Origin: Lepisosteus oculatus
Lineage: Eukaryota > Chordata > Actinopteri > Semionotiformes > Lepisosteidae
Reading direction: 5' to 3'
Assembly: GCF_040954835.1 (NCBI RefSeq)
Contig: NC_090708.1
Location: forward strand, 28,532,001 to 28,596,000
DNA length: 64,000 bases
Positions 32,591 to 43,271 of the stretch are shown one piece after another (positions within the stretch are counted from its first letter, which is position 1; every line of letters starts with the position of its first letter). The position numbers and the translations under genes were made by a program. The notes under the pieces are model-generated. The model did no database searches and was not told the DNA's origin. It worked only from the letters and a program-made list of their open reading frames with translations.

Positions 32591-33970
32591 TGTAGCGGCG
32601 AGGCTTATTAATAAGAAAGAATTAAGTGTTCTGAGCCTACCCAAATGAGGCCCCATTTCTCTGTTCATCTTGCATGAAACCATTCATGCAAGATGTTTTC
32701 CTTTGATAAAAGACAGCTCCCAAAGGGGGGTGCACTTAGCTAAGCCTGGCTATCATGATCAATGGTCATCCATTGGCGCCTATCTGTCTAGGGAGTGCCA
32801 GTTGGACATCTGGACTGCATTCCTAAGTGTCAGGAGTAAGTGACTCATATCTCATATCATCAACCAATCAGGGACTGGTAGGGCCGAGTAACCCACGTGG
32901 GACTCTGATGCCCATGGAACTTTCAGCCAATCAATGAGCTGAAGTTCCTCCAGGTAAAAACAGGCAACACAGAGAGCCTGTAAGATTCAGATTCACATTC
33001 AGATTCAGATTCAACAAGATTCAGATTCAGATTCAGATTCAGTACAATTCTAAAGGGAATTCAAAGGAGAATCCCAAGGGCAGGACATTCTTGCAGCGCA
33101 CCTCCTGACCATCCTGAACTCAGCCCGGACAACCACGGAACGGCCAGTGTGTCCGAGTGCCAGAACTTTCCTTTGTTCTAAGAGTCTAGAGTGGAGGTTG
33201 CCAGAGAGTAACCAGCAGCAGGCCTCATGAACAGGTCGGAACTGTGGACAGCTGATTCAGAACTAGCTCTTCATCAGGAACGAACCGGTCCTCTTCCTGA
33301 CTTGCTGGGACCCACAGTCATCTTTTCTCCTGTGCACAAACTTTGCTAGTTAAAGCCAACAGTGAGCATCAACAGCGCACCGTCACAAGCCGCACAGCAC
33401 AGCCTGGCACCGATCCAGAGAGCGCGGATTGCACAGCAACAGCCTGCAACTGTTTCTTCAACTTCAATGCATTACAGCTCGAGAATTCAATTGTTATCCC
33501 AACCAGTTGATATCAATTTAATTCCTAAGAGTTATGTACTTGTTTTGAGTATCTAATGTAGAAGTTATAACCAAGTTCATTTACGAAACGGTCTTAATGA
33601 ATGATATACTGAACGTATGTCCTCTTGATATGTATAACTCTTTGTAACTGACCGAATATACCTTGTGTATTCTGATAACCCTCTCGATAAGATCTGTTAG
33701 GTTTATATGCATATTCCATGTATTAATAAATGTATCCTCGTGTATTAGTACCTGTGTGTGCGCGTTGTTTGAGTTATGTCGCATGGTTGAATTCTAAAGC
33801 CATCAAAAGAATCAGCTTTGTGATTTACTGCTACAATTAATAATTTGCTGAGTGAATGCCCAAACCCTACAGAACTGGTGCCTTCAGAGAGCCACTATGA
33901 TTACATATTTGGCGTCCCTGAACCGGTTTTCCCTACATTATTTGGCGTCCCTGGGTCGGTTCAATCTACA
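32591..33970 (+). mobile_element. solo LTR of the 1.5-kb family, copy D, with an extra PBS-like end module
   Basis: It starts TGTAGCGGCGAGGC. The usual LTR end CCCTACA falls at 33931-33937, but 33 more bases follow (TTATTTGGCGTCCCTGGG, then TCGGTTCAATCTACA), and the 4-base target duplication TAAA flanks the longer form (32587-32590 and 33971-33974). The extra segment holds 14 bases identical to a tRNA-Asn primer-binding site. The centre holds an expanded AGATTC repeat (32985-33040) and an internal deletion near 33440-33460. Confidence 0.85.
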
Positions 33971-34381
33971 TAAATATAATATTTATTTTCATATATTAAA
34001 ATAATGTTAATAATTAATATTAAAATATTAAATAATATGTCATATGCTACTTTCTACACCACATAGTTTGTATGATTAAAGGTGGAATTTTGGGATGTAT
34101 AATCTTTTTTAAATTGAAGATATTCACAAAAATTTGAATTGAATAAGTAAACAAAAACAATAATTATTGACAAGCTGGACACGCAAATCACATGAAGTCC
34201 TCTCCACAGATAACCATTTGTTACTGAACAGGTAAATCAACTGCAGTATGATCTAATTGATAGATAAATACACAGCATATACTATATACAGTAAATAGTG
34301 TATGTTTATACAGTAAATACTGTATGGTACTATAAACCCATTACAGTACAGTATGTGGAAGATAACATATAGTATGTGTAT
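33971..34381. other. non-coding AT-rich stretch
   Basis: AT-rich, with ATATTAAAATATT-type inverted words. No gene or repeat family recognised. Confidence 0.4.
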
Positions 34382-35075
34382 ATCCAAGATATATCCATCC
34401 ATCCATTTTCACTCCGCTTTTCCTGGTGAGGGTAACGGTTGCTACAAGTCGAGTAGATCAGCCCAGACTTCCCTGTCCCCAGCAACAGATTCCAGCTCCT
34501 CCTGGGGGGATCACAGGCACTCCCAGCCCAGCCGAGAGATAATCTCTGGATCTGCCATGGGGTCTCCACTCAGTGGGTCATGCCCGGAACAACTCCAGCG
34601 GAAGCCGACCGGGGGGCATCCTAATGAGATGTCCAAACCACCTCAACTGGCTCCTCTAGATCTGGAGGAGCAGCGGCTCTACTCTGAGGATCTCCCGGAT
34701 TGCCAAGCTTCTCACCCTGTTATGGAGAGTCAGCGCAGCAGCCCTGCAGAGAAACCTAATTTCTGCTGCTTGTATTTTTCGGTCATTACCCACAACTCAT
34801 GACCTTTGGTGAGGATAGGGATGTAGATCGACTAGTAAACCGAGACCTTTGTCTTCTGGTACTGTGCCCGCAAAGCAGCTGACGCTGCCCAGGACAGTAT
34901 TACCGGGACCTGCCCCTGGAGCCAGGCCTGGGGGTGGAGTTCATCGGTGAGCACCTGGTGGCCAGGCAGCCCACATAACTCGGCTGGGCTCAGCCCGAAA
35001 AGGCAATGTGGGGCCATCTTGTGGGCTCACTACTTGTACAACGAAGGGTGAGGGTCGGGTGTGATGCCAGCCTAG
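34382..35075 (-). mobile_element. RTE/Rex3-like LINE, 3' end (antisense)
   Basis: It begins with the 3' tandem 'ATCCATCCATCCATTTT'. On the minus strand the C-terminal block of the fish RTE/Rex3 polyprotein appears in broken frames (W-F-G-H-L near 34640, 'PGGAGICCWG' near 34490). A second segment at 34830-35050 ('GTGGGCTGCCTGGCCACCAG' on the minus strand) belongs to the same element farther 5', implying an internal deletion near 34830. Confidence 0.7.
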
Positions 35076-35119
35076 TATTAAAACATTTGATACTGAACAG
35101 ATAAGTCTTACAGCTGCAC

Positions 35120-35303
35120 ACAATTGCAGTACGTTAAGGATTCACTGTACCACCTGACAGTTTTACAGAGCAGTTCAGCCCTACATCAGATTCTTAAAAA
35201 AATGAAAATCATGCCATGGCGCTGTTCAAGACACTAAGGTGCATAACACAATATATTGACTGATATTTCATGGATTCTAGATGGCTGCATCTGTATGGCA
35301 GAC
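35120..35303 (+). repeat. unclassified repeat ending in palindromic-element-like terminus
   Basis: The partner of 31005-31150. The final bases ATGGCTGCATCTGT match the last 14 bases of the palindromic DNA element terminus. It may be a degenerate right end of that family. Confidence 0.4.
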
Positions 35304-35880
35304 AGTAGTGAGAGACAGAGAGTAGCTGTAGTATAAAAAACTATGTGAAAGATATAAAAGAACTTGAGATACACTGATCAGCTTTTACATGTAAAACACT
35401 AGCATAAATCTTAGGTTTATGTAATGTCCTGCAACAGCAATTTCAAAATGGGATTATTTATGGATTATGGATACATACCTGCTTCATGTGATAACTGCTG
35501 CTTGTGAGGAGACAAATTAAACAAGAAATAAAGCAAGAAAAAGAAACGTTTTGCTGAACGTTTCATTGAGTTAAGTACAGCCTTACAAGCAGTGCTCACC
35601 TCAAGTGCTTATTCAACACTGGATAACTGTGTGATGTGTTCTGCAGACACTAATTACTGTACAAAGCACTGAATCAAAACATAAGACTTAATGTTATGGA
35701 ATCCAGTAAGGTCCCGTCTTTGAATATAAGGTAGGGATAGCCTTTATAATATCAAGTAAAGGGCAACACAAAACAAACTTCAAAGCCTTCATCGTTAGTG
35801 ATGCTGTTTCCATCCACGTGAGATTTATTCCTCAACCCCACCTCAATCTCAATTCCTGTTTTAGGAATCTTATTTTCCCT
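35304..35880. other. upstream region of OR gene 2
   Basis: Non-coding. Similarity to the region before the 50678 gene becomes clear only from about 35850 ('AATCTTATTTTCCCTGC'). Confidence 0.4.
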
Positions 35881-36041
35881 GCACAGAAGCTGCCAGTGAT
35901 TATCCTAAGAGGGGGTAATTACCTCTGTAATGAGGCCATGAGCCTGCTTTAACCTTCCTCAGAGGACCAGAAAGCACAATAAAAATGTTTGGTCTCACTT
36001 TGAATCCTGCATCTTACCTCTTAGCTCAGATCTGCGACAAG
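35870..36041 (+). promoter_or_regulatory. promoter and non-coding first exon of OR gene 2
   Basis: It is strongly conserved with 49050-49220. Shared blocks are 'AATCTTATTTTCCCTGC', 'GCTGCCAGTGAT', the palindrome GGTAATTACC (35914-35923), 'CTGTAATGAGGC', 'AAGCACAATAAAAATGTTTG' (35972-35991, TATA-like) and the donor AAG|GTAAGA with GT at 36042. The TAATTA core is the consensus of LIM/Emx-type homeodomain factors known to act at vertebrate OR promoters. Conservation across copies that are otherwise diverged in non-coding sequence argues for function. Confidence 0.65.
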
Positions 36042-36536
36042 GTAAGACCTACTCCACGAGTACTTGCAAAGTTTTTTTTTCACCTGCTAGAGAGACAGAC
36101 ACTGACATTCAAAATTTGCCATTGCTGTACCAGTATATTCCAGTATAAACTTTATTTTGCTATGTCCATGTATGTCCATATGAACTAGAAAATACCGGTA
36201 GCACCAGCTTCCCCACATCCCTTAGTTAGAATAAGCAGTTAGAAAATGGATGGAATACTACTTAATGTTTTCACTTTCTAACATGTTATGTATTTTTTAT
36301 TCTTTAGTTACATGTTTTTTATGTGTGTTTGGAAACAGAGACAATTATTTAAGTCTAATAACTTAAGGTTTGCAAACATCACTTGAAAACATTTTTGAAA
36401 TATTCAGATTCTTCAAATACCCCATATTTTGTTAAACATTAAGAACAAAGAGTATCAGTATTTAGAAATGACTGTTGCGAAGCACTTGATTTCATATCTT
36501 CCAGTTTAATTTTTAATGAAGTTGTTACTTTTACAG
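36042..36536 (+). other. 5' UTR intron of OR gene 2
   Basis: Bounded by GTAAGA and TTACTTTTACAG. The last 130 bases are nearly the same as those before the 50678 gene ('TTGTTAAACATTAAGAACAA', 'TTGATTTCATATCTTCCAG'). Confidence 0.6.
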
Positions 36537-36585
36537 GATTCTCAGGATTTATTTTCCTCTCTGGAATTTGTTTAAAATTGAAGTG

Positions 36586-37548
36586 ATGTCTGCTACTAAC
36601 CACACGGGATCATCAGTTACAGATTTTTTTATCGTCGGATTTCCTGGACTACAAGACCAGGGGAGCAAAACCATCCTCTTTTTTGCATTCCTGGTAGCTT
36701 ACATCATCATTGTACTGGGAAACCTGTTGATCATATTCATATTTGTCTTTGATGAATCTCTTCACACTCCCATGTATTTATTGATCTGCAGTCTAGCAGT
36801 TTTTGATATTTCTTTCCCCTCTATCATTGTTCCAAAAATGTTAGCATTATTCCTGTTAAATTCAAACTTCATTTCATTTTATGCCTGTTTTACTCAGATG
36901 TTCTTTTACATGAGTATGGGTACAGCTGAAGGATTTCTTCTCACAGTTATGGCTTATGACAGATACCTAGCAATCTGTAAGCCACTGCACTACCATAATA
37001 AAATGACAAACAGCCTGGCCATTAGACATGTTGTGTGGTGCTGCACTGGTGGATTTCTTTCGTTGATTATTCCTACGATACTTGCTGTGAGGCTCCCCTT
37101 CTGTGGACCTGACAAAATTTTCCACTGCTGGTGTGATCTTTCCTCGGTTGTCAGATTAGCCTGTGCAAACATTGTGACCAACAGCATTCTGGGATTAACC
37201 ATAGCATTGTGTGTGCTCCTTACACCTCTTTTCCTGATCTTGCTGTCCTATGTGATGATCATTAAGTCAGTCCTCCAGATCTCCAGCTCTGATGGGAAGA
37301 TCAAAGCTTTCTCCACCTGCACCTCACACCTGCTGGTCATTTCTGTCTTCTTCCTCACATCAGTGTTTGTGTACATCTCCTACAGGATACCTGGGACATC
37401 CGAGGATTTCCGCATCATGGCAGCAGTGATTCACGTTGTTATTCCTTCCCTAGTGAATCCATTTATCTACTGTCTGAGAACTAAAGATATCAGGGACAGT
37501 TTCAATAACACCCTGAAAAAGAGCAGGGTCTTTCCCCTGTTAAAGTGA
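36586..37548 (+). CDS. odorant receptor, intact (OR gene 2)
   Basis: A 320-aa seven-transmembrane olfactory receptor, the same length and start as OR gene 1 and clearly its recent paralogue. It shows N-H-T glycosylation at residues 5-7, LHTPMY, MAYDRYLAIC after TM3, FCGPDK in extracellular loop 2, KAFSTC at TM6 and NPFIY in TM7. Differences from gene 1 cluster in TM3 and the adjacent loop (residues about 89-112) and in TM7 (about 280-292). Both areas are where odorant contacts are commonly placed, so ligand preference may differ. The start ATG is 36586; the open frame upstream begins with a TTG and is untranslated exon. No defects are seen. Confidence 0.92.
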   Translation: MSATNHTGSSVTDFFIVGFPGLQDQGSKTILFFAFLVAYIIIVLGNLLIIFIFVFDESLHTPMYLLICSLAVFDISFPSIIVPKMLALFLLNSNFISFYACFTQMFFYMSMGTAEGFLLTVMAYDRYLAICKPLHYHNKMTNSLAIRHVVWCCTGGFLSLIIPTILAVRLPFCGPDKIFHCWCDLSSVVRLACANIVTNSILGLTIALCVLLTPLFLILLSYVMIIKSVLQISSSDGKIKAFSTCTSHLLVISVFFLTSVFVYISYRIPGTSEDFRIMAAVIHVVIPSLVNPFIYCLRTKDIRDSFNNTLKKSRVFPLLK

Positions 37549-38309
37549 AAGGATTCACAATTCAGACTATTAATGTTAATAGCAAGTTCCAAGAAGACAT
37601 CATCATTCTGTTGTAACCCTCACTGTTTTGAGAAATACAGGAGAAATTAAGCAATTTTTTAATTTTTTTTAAAAGTTTTTTATCACATAAAATTTAAAAC
37701 TACACATTATCAGCAATCAAGATTTGCAATTAATTTCACTATAAGACCAAATTTATTTAAGTCTAAGCTTTAGAAAGAAGATATTTCAGAATAAAAGCAA
37801 TGGTCAATGAATTTGTTGAACTTCACTCATTGTTCAATTACACTACACTTGTGTTTGCAGTGACATTAATACTGATTTATGCTGTCATCATTGTCATATA
37901 TACTATACATGTTTAAATTTCCAATTTAAAGTTTTTAATCTCATTGCAATTGTTAAAATTGAAGTTTTTCCACAAGCAGATATTTTTCTAACCCTTTAAG
38001 GATTTTGAATGCTTCAGTCAAACATTCTCTGGGATTCTTTAGCATGTTTAAAAGCTCATTGAATATATATATAGCAATATAAATGTTGTGCTGGGCTGTG
38101 TGTTTTCTGTACATCATAATCAACCTGAAATCTAGATAGAAACATGTATGCCTGAAAAAATTACTCATTTTCTACCTAGTTTTTTTGGTTGTTGTTTTTG
38201 TTTGATTTGGACAAAATATGTCCAAATGAACTTAATGACAAATTCATATTCTTAAACATTTATCCTTTATAACTATTTTTTTAAATGGCAGATTTATAAC
38301 ATCTGATTG
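37549..38309. other. 3' flank of OR gene 2
   Basis: Non-coding and AT-rich. No gene recognised. The first 60 bases resemble the 3' flank of OR gene 1. Confidence 0.4.
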
Positions 38310-38580
38310 TATGGAACTACTAGTTATCTTTGTTGTCTTGCAGCTCTAGAGCCCTGGGTTCTATTCCAACCTGGTGTGCTAACTGCATGGAGTTTCCTCC
38401 CACATTCTAAAGACATACTGGTAGGTTCATTGGCTTCTGGGAAAATTGTCTCTAGATGTGAGTGTGTGCAAGTATGTGTGTCTGCCTGTGATGGACCCAG
38501 GTCCTGTCCAGGGTGTACCCTGCCTTGTGCCCATTACTTGCCAAAATAGGTTCCGGCTCCCCCAAAATCCTGGATGGATT
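38310..38580 (+). mobile_element. tRNA-derived SINE
   Basis: The tRNA-like head is degenerate: 'CTAGAGCCCTGGGTTCTATT' resembles box B. The body has 'GGAGTTTCCTCCCACATTCT', 'AAAGACATACTGGTAGGTTC', 'ATTGGCTTCTGGGAAAATTG', 'GTCCAGGGTGTACCCTGCCT' and a 'CCGGCTCCCCCAAAATCCTG' end, the standard order of a widespread fish SINE with a LINE-type tail. Confidence 0.75.
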
Positions 38581-38659
38581 TTATTGTAAAGAAAAATTCT
38601 TATGATGGAACAAAAGTTTTTTTATTATTATTATTATATATGAGGGCCTTTTTTCTATT

Positions 38660-38990
38660 GTTTTAGGACAGACATACATGACTGGTAATTATACTGTTTG
38701 TGAAATCAAAGTTGTCAAGAAACAATAAAGCAATAATAAACTACTTTACTTTAATGGGAGGAAATATATTTTAAACAAAATGTAAACATTAATTTCACAA
38801 TGTCCAGGACATACATGGACATAGTAAAATAAAGTTTATACTGGAATATAAACATGACATCCAATTGCCCTGAAATGTATACTTTATGTTTTTGAGACTT
38901 TTTTCCTTTCTGAACCACATAACTAGCATAATGTTATTTTTTGTAAACAATAGACAACATTTTTTTTATCCTGAATAATGACTCCACCTC
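38660..38990 (+). repeat. segmental duplicate of 19505-19850
   Basis: See the partner copy. The duplicated block lies between OR gene 2 and the OR fragment at 39015. Confidence 0.55.
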
Positions 38991-39014
38991 TTCTTTCATC
39001 TATCCATCCATTTT

Positions 39015-39226
39015 TTACACAAGTATGGGTACAGCTGAAGGTTTTCTTCTCACAGTTATGGCTTACGACAGATACCTAGCAATCTGTAATCCACTGCACT
39101 ACCCTAATAAAATAATAAACAGTTTGGCCATTAAACATGTTGTGTGGCGCTGCATTGGTGGATTTCTTTCATCAATTATTCCTATGATACTTGCTTTGAG
39201 GCTTCCCTTCTGTGGACCTGACAAAA
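39015..39226 (+). pseudogene. odorant receptor fragment (TM3 to extracellular loop 2)
   Basis: A 70-codon piece aligns with residues about 107-177 of the intact genes, including MAYDRYLAIC and FCGPDK. It has no in-frame stop, yet both ends are cut: upstream is an ATCCATCCA simple repeat and downstream unrelated sequence. It is closest to the 50678 gene in having 'CNPLHYP'. A relic of a deleted OR copy. Confidence 0.85.
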
Positions 39227-39528
39227 GTTGGAGTGGAGTTATCCAGTGCCATTAAACTCTTTACTAATTTAACACATCCTGTCAGGATGTATGTGCTATG
39301 CTGCAGCTGCTTTTAAGCTGAGCTGCAGCGCAGTTATTGGTCAAAGCCCAAACACTGTTCTCAGTACATTGCTTAAGATGTTTACAAAGAAGCAGCAAAT
39401 GACAAAATCAGTGAATGCATAGATAGATATGATGTACTGTAGGCAGGTGGAAAGGAGACAGTCTGTAAAGATCTGACTTAAAAAAAGAAAGGCAGGGTTC
39501 CCAGCCACACAGAATGTGGGGTGAGTGT

Positions 39529-39770
39529 CACGAACACAGACTGAAATCCGTGTCAGATCTTGTGGAAGACCCTATGCGATGCGGTAAGAGCTGGAGAAAA
39601 CAGGAGGCGTGGTAAAAGGGAACACACAGGGGTTTAATAGTGCACAAAATAATAGTGACAGTCCGTGAGACAGTGTACGGGGAAGACAAAACAGCATCCA
39701 AATCCAAAAGGGTCCAAGGGCAGGTCAAAGCACACCAGCACATGTGAGGTTGTCAATACCACCAGCACTT
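39529..39770 (+). repeat. unclassified interspersed repeat
   Basis: The inside part 39620-39722 is the inverse of 18891-19000. 'GACCCTATGCGATGCGGTA' resembles 'GACCCTATGCAGATAGTA' at 55736 and 'GACCCTATGTGTGATGGTA' at 16587. Probably one family with at least four copies here. Confidence 0.45.
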
Positions 39771-40161
39771 AATTAACAGCACTTACAGTACCTTACTCCC
39801 TGCTGGGTATTTATTCCAACTTCTGTGGGCTGGCCATGATTTGTGCACATGCTACTATTATGAGCTCCCACCCCAAATTTATTTTACTATTTCAAAATAA
39901 AAACTAGATTAAAAACTAAATTAAAACTAGAAAATGTTTATAAACCAGCTTTGAAGAACAAATAATACATTATTTATAAACGAGAACAAAAAGCACACAT
40001 TTTAGAAAAATATAATATTTAAGCACTGAAAGTTATAAATAGGAACATAAATACCAATAATTTATTATAAACATGTTCTCTTGTTTCAAAATGATAGGAA
40101 ATCCTAACTTAAAAAAGTACTGCACTGAGGCCTTTATAGAAAGAAATTCTAGAAATACTGT
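39771..40161. other. non-coding AT-rich stretch
   Basis: Nothing recognised. Confidence 0.4.
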
Positions 40162-41675
40162 TGTAGGAAAACTGGCTCAGGGACGCCAAATATGTAATCA
40201 TAGCCACTCAGGGACGCCATAAATGTAACGTTGCCATAGCCAAAATGTAAATGTAGTGGCTCTCTGAAGGCACCAGTTCTGTAGGGTTTGGGCATTTACT
40301 GAGACAATTATTAATTGTAGCAGTAAATCACAAAGTTGATTCTTTTGATGGCTTTAGAGTCCAACCATGCCACATAACTCAAACAACGCACACACACAGG
40401 TACTAATACACGAGGATACATTTATTAATACATAGAATATGCATGTAAACCTAACAGATCTTATCGAGAGGGTTATCAGAATACAAAAGGTATATATTCA
40501 GTCAGTTACAAAGTGTTACACATATCAAGAGGACATACATTCAGTATATCATTCATTAAGACCGTTTCGTAAATGAACTTGGTTATAACTTCTACATTAG
40601 ATACTCAAAACAAGTACATAACTCTTAGGAATTAAATTGATATCAACTGGTTGGGATAACAATTGAATTCTTGAGCTGTAATGCATTGAAGTTGAATACT
40701 CATCCAATCTCTGGGGATTCAGATCTTCTGCGGGCACAAAGAAACAGTTGCAGGCTGTTGCTGTCCAATCCGCGCTCTCTGGCTCGGTGCCAGGCTGTGC
40801 TGTGCGGCTTGCGACGGTGCGCTGCAGATGCTCACTGACTCGCTAGTTAGTGTTGGCTTTAACTAGCAAAGTTTGTGCACAGGAGAAAAGATGACTGTGG
40901 GTCCCAGCAAGTCAGGAAGAGGACCGGTTCGTTCCTGATGAAGAGCTAGTTCTGAATAGTGATTCAGCTGTCCACAGTTCCGACCTGTTCACTAGGCCTG
41001 CTGCTGGTGCTAACCTCGGGTGGATCCTCTGGTTACTCTCTGGCAACCTCCGCTCTAGAATCTTAGAACAAAGTAAAGTTCTGGCACTCGGACACACTGG
41101 CCATTCCGTGGTTGTCCGGGCTGAGTCTCAGGATGGTCAGGAGGCACACTGCGAGAATGTCCTGCCCTTGGGAGCCTTCTGCTCCTGGGCCGTCCTGACC
41201 TGGAATTCTCCTTTGAATTCCCTTTAGAACAGTCCACAGAATTCTCCAGACATCCTCCACTGAATCTCACTGAATCTCTCAGGCTCTCTGTTTTTACCTG
41301 GAGGAGCTCCAGCTCATTGATTGACTGAAAGTTCCATGGGCATCAGAGTCCCACGTGGGTTACTCAGCCCTACCAGTCCCTGATTGGTTGATCAAGGTGA
41401 GATATGAGTCATTTGCTCCTGACACCTAGGAATGCAGTCCAGATGTCCATCTGGCACTCCCTAGACAGATAGGTGCCAATGGATGACCGTTGATCATGAT
41501 AGTCAGGCTTAGCTAAGTGCATCCCCCTTTGGGAGCTGTCCTTATCAAAGAAACCTTAAATCAGCCTGCATGAATAGTTTCTCTGTGGCTGCACCACAGA
41601 GATGAACAGAGAAATGGGGCCTCATTTAGGAAGGCTCAGAACACTTAATTCTTTCTTATTAATAAGCCTCGCCAC
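40162..41675 (-). mobile_element. solo LTR of the 1.5-kb family, copy E
   Basis: The reverse complement of copy B, including the same extra modules at the 3' edge (+ strand 'GGGACGCCATAAATGTAACG' near 40210 and 'GGGACGCCAAATATGTAATC' near 40180). The other edge reads CTCGCCACTA and loses the final bases, and no clear target duplication is visible. Confidence 0.8.
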
Positions 41676-41920
41676 TAATGCTCTAAGGGTCATTGAGACA
41701 CGCAAGTCCCCCAACCACAACAAGGTGACGATCTACTGGAGGGAAGGTTAGTACAAATTGCTGTGAAGATAAAGACAAATATGTTTTGAACTTTATATTT
41801 TAAAAAGCATTAAACATGTTTTGGATATCAGAAGAAATTTTTCTTTTGGTTTCAGTTTGAATCTCAATTTTCAATTTGGGAATGGTAAAGTTCTGAACGG
41901 CCTTCTTCTTTTCACCTTGA

Positions 41921-42493
41921 GAGGGGTAAGACTCTTCTTTTCATTAGAGTTCTCAGCTCTTTAGTTCTCAGACAGTAGATAATTGGATTCGCAAGGGGAG
42001 GAATTATATTTTGAAACACTGATGCCAAGATGTGCACATTTCCTGCTGTCCCAGGAACCCTGTAAGAAATGTAGACGTTGCTGTTAGGAAGAACACACAG
42101 ATGACCAGCAGGTGTGACGTACAGGTTGAGAAAGCTTTGGTTCTCCCATCAGATCATCACATAGGACAGCAGGATCAAGAACAGGGGGATGAGGACCACA
42201 ACCAATGCCAAGGTCAATCCCAGAATACTGTTGATGACAACAGTAGCACAAGCTAATCTGACAACCACAGAATGACCACAGAAACAGTGGAGAATTTTGT
42301 CAGGTCCACAGAAAGTCAGCCTCACTGTAAGTATTGTTGGAATAATCATTGCACGAAAACCCCAACCCAACACCACACAACATGTTTAATGGCCAAGCTG
42401 TTTATCATTTTAATATGCAGTGGATTACAGATACTGTAGCTAAATATCTGTCATAAGCCATAACTGCGAGGAGAAAAACTTCAGCTGTACCCA
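41921..42493 (-). pseudogene. odorant receptor pseudogene, antisense and truncated
   Basis: On the minus strand the sequence runs from 'GTAEVFLLAVMAYDRYLA' (about 42493-42435) through 'FCGPDKILHCFCGH' (about 42310-42270) to a degraded TM7 and tail near 41925. Several shifts and stops occur after 'LLSYVMI' (42149) and after MAYDRYLA. It starts at the same residue (about 112) as the 39015 fragment. Its 5' side is replaced by LTR copy G. It is the only OR on the minus strand here. Confidence 0.8.
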
Positions 42494-43271
42494 AACTTTC
42501 CTTTGTTCTAAGAGTCAAGAGCGGAGGTTGCCACGAGTAACCAGAGGATCCACCCGAGGTTAGCATAAGAAGCAGGCCTCGTGAACAGGTCGGAACTGTG
42601 GACAGCTGAATCGCTATTCAGAACTAGCGCTTCCTCAGGAACGAACCGGTCCTCTTCCTGACCTGCTGGAACCCACAGTTATCTTTTCTCCTGTGCACAA
42701 ACTTTGCTAGTTAAAGCCAACAGTAACTAGCCGGTCAGTGAGCATCAGCAGCACACCATCGCAAGCAGCACAGCACAGCCTGGCACGGAGCCAGAGAGCC
42801 CGCAGGAGATCTGAATCCCCAGAGATTGGATGAGTATTCAACTTTAATGCATTACAGCTCGAGAATTCAATTGTTATCCCAACCAGTTGATATCAATTTA
42901 ATTCCTAAGAGTTATGTACTTGTTTTGAGTATCTAATGTAGAAGTTATAACCAAGTGCATTTACGAAACGGTCTAAATGAATGATATACTGAATGTATGT
43001 CCTCTTGATATATGTAACACTTTGTAACTGACTGAATATATACCTTTTGTATTCTGATAACCGTCACGATAAGATCTGTTAGGTTTACATGCATATTCTA
43101 TGTATAAATAAATGTATCCTCGTGTATTAGTACCTGTGTGTGCGTTGTTTGAGTTATATCGCATGGTTGGATTCTAAAGCCATTAAAAGAATCATTTTGT
43201 GATTTACTGCTACAATTAATAATTGTCCCAGGAAATGCCCGAACCCTAGAGAACTGGTGCCTTCAGAGAGC
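42494..43271 (+). mobile_element. 1.5-kb LTR family fragment, copy G
   Basis: It begins inside the LTR ('ACTTTCCTTTGTTCTAAGAG') and runs to 'GTGCCTTCAGAGAGC', lacking both LTR ends. The left junction falls directly on the OR pseudogene and the right junction on the 5' region of an RTE element. Produced by rearrangement or truncation rather than by clean insertion. Confidence 0.75.

Noticed and set aside
36568-36585. Upstream in-frame extension of OR gene 2 (TTG start)
   Set aside because: TTG is not a likely start here. The paralogues begin at the ATG equivalent to 36586, and the upstream bases belong to the untranslated part of exon 2.
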